Source: Allobosea sp. CRIB-10
GTDB lineage: Bacteria > Pseudomonadota > Alphaproteobacteria > Rhizobiales > Beijerinckiaceae
Assembly: GCF_900112185.1 (NCBI RefSeq)
Contig: NZ_FOKP01000014.1
Span: 62,001-126,000 of the forward strand
Length of the DNA: 64,000 nucleotides
Direction of reading: 5' to 3'
Shown: positions 60,947-64,000 of the stretch, piece after piece
Layout of the letters: every line of letters begins with the position of its first letter
Numbering within the stretch: the stretch's first letter is position 1
Made by a program: the position numbers and the translations under genes
The notes under the pieces: generated by a model
The model's database searches: none
What the model was told of the DNA's origin: nothing
What the model saw: only the letters and a program-made list of their open reading frames with translations

Positions 60947-61264
60947 CTATTTCTTCACGAAGGCGTCGAGCTTGCCGTAATGTTCGGCCAGCAGATAGTA
61001 GAAGGTCAGGCGCGACTTGGTCTTGTCGGCCTTCATATGCTCGCAGGTCGCCTTGACGGTGGCGTCAAGGTCGGCGCTCTTCAGGCCGAGCTTCTTCTTC
61101 AGGAAGTTCTCGCGGACGCGCTCGAGTTCGGCGGGGTCCGAGCAGGCGACATAGCGCGTGTCGGGCTTGCTCATCACCAATGCATAGGCCTTGCTCATGC
61201 CGGCGAAAGCGGCCTCGTTCACGGGCTTCTTGGCGAACTTCTTGACGTCGGCGAGATGATCCAT
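60947..61264 (-). CDS. DUF2853 family protein
   Basis: This 105-residue cytoplasmic helical protein matches the DUF2853 pattern in DPAELERVRENFLKKKLGLK and SRLTFYYLLAEHYGKLDAFV. The ATG at 61264 has GAGGGG six bases upstream; two earlier in-frame starts have no such site and would add a non-helical leader. The function of the family is unknown. It stands alone between the small-protein pair and the L,D-transpeptidase gene. Confidence 0.8.
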   Translation of the reverse strand: MDHLADVKKFAKKPVNEAAFAGMSKAYALVMSKPDTRYVACSDPAELERVRENFLKKKLGLKSADLDATVKATCEHMKADKTKSRLTFYYLLAEHYGKLDAFVKK

Positions 61265-61438
61265 CGGGTACCCCTCTGAAGACATATCGGTTCGAAGGCG
61301 CGCTGGACTCAGCGTTAACCGCCACGGAAAACGATATCCGGCTTTTTTGCCGCAGGCGAGAGGCGTCGGCACGAAAATCCCGCGATTCCTCGGGTGGAAT
61401 CGCGGAATCCGTGACGATCCTTCGAGGAAACCTGCGAC

Positions 61439-61966
61439 TCACGGCATGACGACGACCGGCGTTCCCATGCGGACGCGGGCATAGAGATCGATCACGTCGC
61501 TATTGTGCATGCGAAAGCAGCCATAGGAGGCGGCGGTGCCCACCGAGCGCGGATTATTGGTGCCGTGGATGGCGTATTGCCCGCCAGGCCCGAGGCCGAT
61601 GACGCGCGCGCCCATCGGATTGTTGGGCGCACCGCCGGGGATCACGTCGGGCAGGCGCGGATTGTCGCGCTTGACCTCGGCCGGCGGGCTCCAGGCCGGG
61701 TCGACCTGGAGTTCCTCGACATATTTGACGCCGCGCCACTGCTTGCCGGCCTTGCCGACGGCGATGGTGTAACGCAAAGCCTGCCCTGGTGCGGCAATGT
61801 AGTAGAGCTTGCGCTCGGCCGTGCGGATCAGGATCGTGCCGGGCTGGTAGCGGTAATCGGGGAAGTCGACGACCTCGCGCGCCTGGGCGGGACGCACCGC
61901 CAGCAGCATCAGCAGCGAGACTGCTGCTGCGAGGATGAAATCGATCGGTCTGTGTCGGCCCGCCAT
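61439..61966 (-). CDS. L,D-transpeptidase (YkuD family)
   Basis: This periplasmic enzyme makes non-classical peptidoglycan crosslinks or attaches proteins to the wall. The ATG at 61966 has AGGAGA upstream and gives 175 residues. A signal peptide or anchor (DFILAAAVSLLMLLAVRPAQ) precedes the YkuD domain. The active-site region has His134 in YAIHGTNNPRSVGTAASYGC and catalytic Cys150, followed by FRMHNSDVIDLY. Length is short but contains the whole catalytic domain. Confidence 0.94.
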   Translation of the reverse strand: MAGRHRPIDFILAAAVSLLMLLAVRPAQAREVVDFPDYRYQPGTILIRTAERKLYYIAAPGQALRYTIAVGKAGKQWRGVKYVEELQVDPAWSPPAEVKRDNPRLPDVIPGGAPNNPMGARVIGLGPGGQYAIHGTNNPRSVGTAASYGCFRMHNSDVIDLYARVRMGTPVVVMP

Positions 61967-62100
61967 GGCCTTCTCCTCGCGCATCTGAACGCTTCGGAGG
62001 CGGATTGGACGAGCGGCCGGTGAATCCAGGGTTCAGCAGCATGGTGAACCGCCGCTTCAGAGCGATTCACCATGAATCCGGGCTTAACCGACTCTTACTT

Positions 62101-62193
62101 TCAGGCGACGGCGCCGCCGAGCGCGAGCATCGCCAGCAGCAGCGACAGCAGGGCGGCAAGGGCGAGGTCGATCGGTCCGTGCGAAATGCTCAT
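62101..62193 (-). CDS. 30-residue putative membrane microprotein
   Basis: The ATG at 62193 has a strong GGAGGA seven bases upstream, unusually good for this window. The peptide begins MSISHGPIDLALAALLSLLL and continues as a hydrophobic helix to a stop 30 codons on. Its PIDLALAALLSLLL resembles the PIDFILAAAVSLLMLL anchor of the neighbouring L,D-transpeptidase, also preceded by His. It may be a duplicated anchor fragment or a genuine small membrane protein. Confidence 0.4.
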   Translation of the reverse strand: MSISHGPIDLALAALLSLLLAMLALGGAVA

Positions 62194-62351
62194 GACGGGT
62201 TCCTCCGCGCGGCCGAGATCCGATACCCGGCGGCGCTGTGGCCGTCATGACCGAAGCAGCGGGCATGGTCCACGAGCAGCGATGGCTGGCATGAACGGCC
62301 CGTTAAGCACTCCCGCAGGGTTTGCGAAAAATGCTCGCCAGCGGCCGGTGT

Positions 62352-62798
62352 TCAGGCCTTCTCGACAACGAGCGTCGCGCCGTCGACCCGCACCACGCGG
62401 ATCTCGGTGCCCGCCAGCAGCTCGGGCCCGGTGATGCGCCATGAGGAATCGCCGACGCGGATGCGGCCCTCGCCGCCAGCCATGGTCGCTTCCAGCTTGA
62501 AGACCTTGCCGATCAACTGGCGGCCGCGATCGTTCAGGCCGGACGCGGTGTCCGGCTCGTCGCTGCGATGGCGCGTGACGGCGCGGCCGAGGAGGACGGA
62601 GGCGACGGCGAGCGCCGCGAAGACCAAGAGAGCACCCTGCCAGACAAGGCCGGTCAGCCCGACGACGGCGCCGGTCAGCAGCGCGGCGAGGCCGAGCCAG
62701 AGCAGGAAGACGCCGGGCGCCAGCATCTCGCCGCCGATCAGGACGAGCCCGAGCACGATCCAGGCCCAGCCGCCGAAGGAAGCGAACCAGTCGAGCAT
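62352..62798 (-). CDS. NfeD family membrane protein
   Basis: NfeD proteins partner SPFH/stomatin proteins in the membrane. This 148-residue short-type member has hydrophobic segments (WAWIVLGLVLIGGEMLAPGV, LLWLGLAALLTGAVVGLTGL) followed by a soluble OB-fold domain from about residue 85 (RGRQLIGKVFKLEATMAGGE). It starts two bases after the stop of the SPFH gene, the usual pairing, so the two surely act together. Confidence 0.92.
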   Translation of the reverse strand: MLDWFASFGGWAWIVLGLVLIGGEMLAPGVFLLWLGLAALLTGAVVGLTGLVWQGALLVFAALAVASVLLGRAVTRHRSDEPDTASGLNDRGRQLIGKVFKLEATMAGGEGRIRVGDSSWRITGPELLAGTEIRVVRVDGATLVVEKA

Positions 62799-62800
62799 GC

Positions 62801-63778
62801 TCAGCCCTCCGTGCGGCCCGCTGCCGGCACGGAGCCGGAGCGCCGGCTCGCCGCCGCATCCTCGCCGAACACGGCCTTGGTGAGCTGCGCGATGCCACCG
62901 ACGGTGCCGGCGAGCGCCGCGGCCTCGATCGGGACGATGACCACCTTGCTGTTATGGGCGCTCGCCATCGCCTTCAGCGCCTCGGTATAGCGCTCGGCGA
63001 TCAGGAAGTTGGCGGCCTGGATGTCGCCGCGGCTGATCGCCTCGCTGACCATGGCGGTCGCGTTCGCCTCCGCCTGGGCGAGGCGCTCGCGCGCCTCGGC
63101 ATCGCGCAGCGCCGCCTCCTTGCGGCCCTCGGCGGCGAGGATCTGCGATTGCTTCTGCCCTTCCGCTTTGAGGATCTCGGCCTGGCGCAGGCCCTCGGCC
63201 TCGAGCACGGCGGCGCGCTTCTCGCGCTCGGCCTTCATCTGCCGGTTCATCGCGCCGGCGATGTCGGCCGGCGGCAGGATGTCCCGGATCTCGATGCGGG
63301 TGACCTTGACGCCCCAGGGCGAGGCGGCGGCGTCCATCACCCGCAGCAGCCGCTCGTTGATCTCGTCGCGATGCGAGAGCAACTGGTCGAGATCCATCGA
63401 GCCGACCACGGTGCGGATATTGGTCATGGTCAGCACGATCAGCGCCTGGTCGAGCGAGGCGACCTCGTAGCAGGCCTTGGCGGCGTCGAGCACCTGGTAG
63501 AAGGCGGCGGCGTCGATGCGCACGCCAGCATTGTCCTTGGTGATGGCTTCCTGGCTGGGAATGTCGAGCACCTGCTCCATCACATTCACCTTGTGGCCGA
63601 TTCGCTCGATATACGGGATGATCAGCCCGAGGCCCGCCCCCAGCGTGCGCGAATAGCGGCCGAAGCGCTCGACCGTGTAGTTGAAGCCCTGCGGGATGGT
63701 GCGCACCCCGAGCGCGATCGTCAGGATCACCAGCGCGACCAGTGCGACGACGACGATGTCGAAGCCAGTGGGATTCAT
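62801..63778 (-). CDS. qmcA: SPFH/Band 7 domain protein (QmcA/stomatin-like)
   Basis: This membrane scaffold protein of the SPFH superfamily has 325 residues from the ATG at 63778, which follows GGAGAG. An N-terminal membrane segment (IVVVALVALVILTIALGVRT) leads into the SPFH domain with IPQGFNYTVERFGRYSRTL, DAAAFYQVLDAAKACYEV and SPWGVKVTRIEIRDILPP. A charged coiled-coil region (AEREKRAAVLEAEGLRQAEI) follows. It is directly followed by its NfeD partner. Such pairs are thought to organise membrane proteins or protease complexes. Confidence 0.93.
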   Translation of the reverse strand: MNPTGFDIVVVALVALVILTIALGVRTIPQGFNYTVERFGRYSRTLGAGLGLIIPYIERIGHKVNVMEQVLDIPSQEAITKDNAGVRIDAAAFYQVLDAAKACYEVASLDQALIVLTMTNIRTVVGSMDLDQLLSHRDEINERLLRVMDAAASPWGVKVTRIEIRDILPPADIAGAMNRQMKAEREKRAAVLEAEGLRQAEILKAEGQKQSQILAAEGRKEAALRDAEARERLAQAEANATAMVSEAISRGDIQAANFLIAERYTEALKAMASAHNSKVVIVPIEAAALAGTVGGIAQLTKAVFGEDAAASRRSGSVPAAGRTEG

Positions 63779-63833
63779 CTCAGCTCTCCAGCCCGGTCCG
63801 GGAATTTGGTTCAAGCGCGGCTTTGCGAGTGTC

Positions 63834-64000
63834 TCATGACGGCTCGCGCGGCGGCTTGCCTTCGAGATAGCCGACGACCCGCCACATCATCGTGCCGACG
63901 GCATTGCATTCCTCGTCGCTGAGCACGCCCATCATCGCCTCGATCCGGGCGGCATGGATCGCAAGGGCCTTGCGCGTGAGAACCTCGCCATCCCCGGTCA
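63834..64000 (-). CDS. MarR-family-like transcriptional regulator (partial, C-terminus)
   Basis: The last 55 codons of a minus-strand gene run in from the right edge. The sequence TGDGEVLTRKALAIHAARIE, then SDEECNAVGTMMWRVVGYL, has the pattern of the MarR wing end and final dimerisation helices. It stops 55 bases before the SPFH gene start, so it may precede that gene in the same transcript. With so little visible the family call is tentative. Confidence 0.6.
   Translation of the reverse strand, partial: TGDGEVLTRKALAIHAARIEAMMGVLSDEECNAVGTMMWRVVGYLEGKPPREPS

Noticed and set aside
62094..62108. TTAA-N7-TTAC as a second CtrA site
   Set aside because: It lacks one core base and the final C. 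Its position after the 30-codon frame gives no clear target.

Overview
The window is GC-rich, densely coded chromosomal DNA from an alphaproteobacterium, most likely of the order Hyphomicrobiales and compatible with Bosea or a close relative. That placement is inferred from the gene types: an atpHA operon, Bug/Tct tricarboxylate transport, a carbon-phosphorus lyase operon with alphaproteobacterial accessory genes, HmuTUV heme import with an IsdG-like partner, a CtrA-type site, and palindromic intergenic repeats typical of the group. No rRNA, tRNA, CRISPR array, insertion sequence or prophage was seen.

Layout. 1-3.8 kb: 5' part of atpA, then atpH and priA, all on the minus strand. 3.8-6.9 kb: tctCBA carboxylate transporter. 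7.0-17.2 kb: a secreted degenerate protease-like protein, divergent from a very large alpha-2-macroglobulin followed by penicillin-binding protein 1C, then an orphan Bug solute receptor. 17.5-22.4 kb: RND efflux pump and adaptor, divergent from a TetR regulator with a candidate operator between them. 22.5-34.4 kb: phosphonate block. It has a Pho box, phnC-phnD-phnE-phnE2, a convergent phnF repressor gene, then phnGHIJKLM, a DUF1045 2H-phosphoesterase-like gene and a hexapeptide acyltransferase gene. 34.4-36 kb: outer-membrane barrel protein. 36.1-37.6 kb: a Zeta-toxin kinase fused to a C-terminal PAAR tip domain, preceded by a 68-residue partner; this is the most novel-looking locus. 37.8-43.2 kb: kdsD, a LysR regulator, sugE, a YdcZ-type transporter, a Nu-class GST and serA. 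43.3-47.4 kb: hmuTUV divergent from a heme monooxygenase and a HutX-like carrier. 47.6-55.8 kb: a flippase-like protein, a phosphatase, ppa, galU, galE, a lytic transglycosylase behind an exact CtrA-type site, and an SGNH-like protein with a substituted nucleophile. 55.9-64 kb: AlkZ-like protein, globin-coupled chemoreceptor, cfa, several small proteins, an L,D-transpeptidase, NfeD/QmcA and the end of a MarR-type regulator.

How the parts fit. The phosphonate block forms one import-and-cleavage pathway, with Pho-box activation of the transporter and PhnF-type repression at the lyase operon. It shows no phnN or phnP, so the DUF1045 product is a candidate for the cyclic-phosphate step. The heme block combines import, degradation and cytosolic handling, but its outer-membrane receptor is not here. 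Envelope genes (A2M, PBP1C, lytic transglycosylase, L,D-transpeptidase, OMP, galU/galE, kdsD) are scattered through the window. Five copies of one roughly 75-95 bp palindromic element lie between genes, two of them inside phosphonate operons.

Limits. Start codons were chosen from ribosome-binding sites, overlaps and signal peptides. Regulatory sites are pattern matches made by eye, and no database search was possible.
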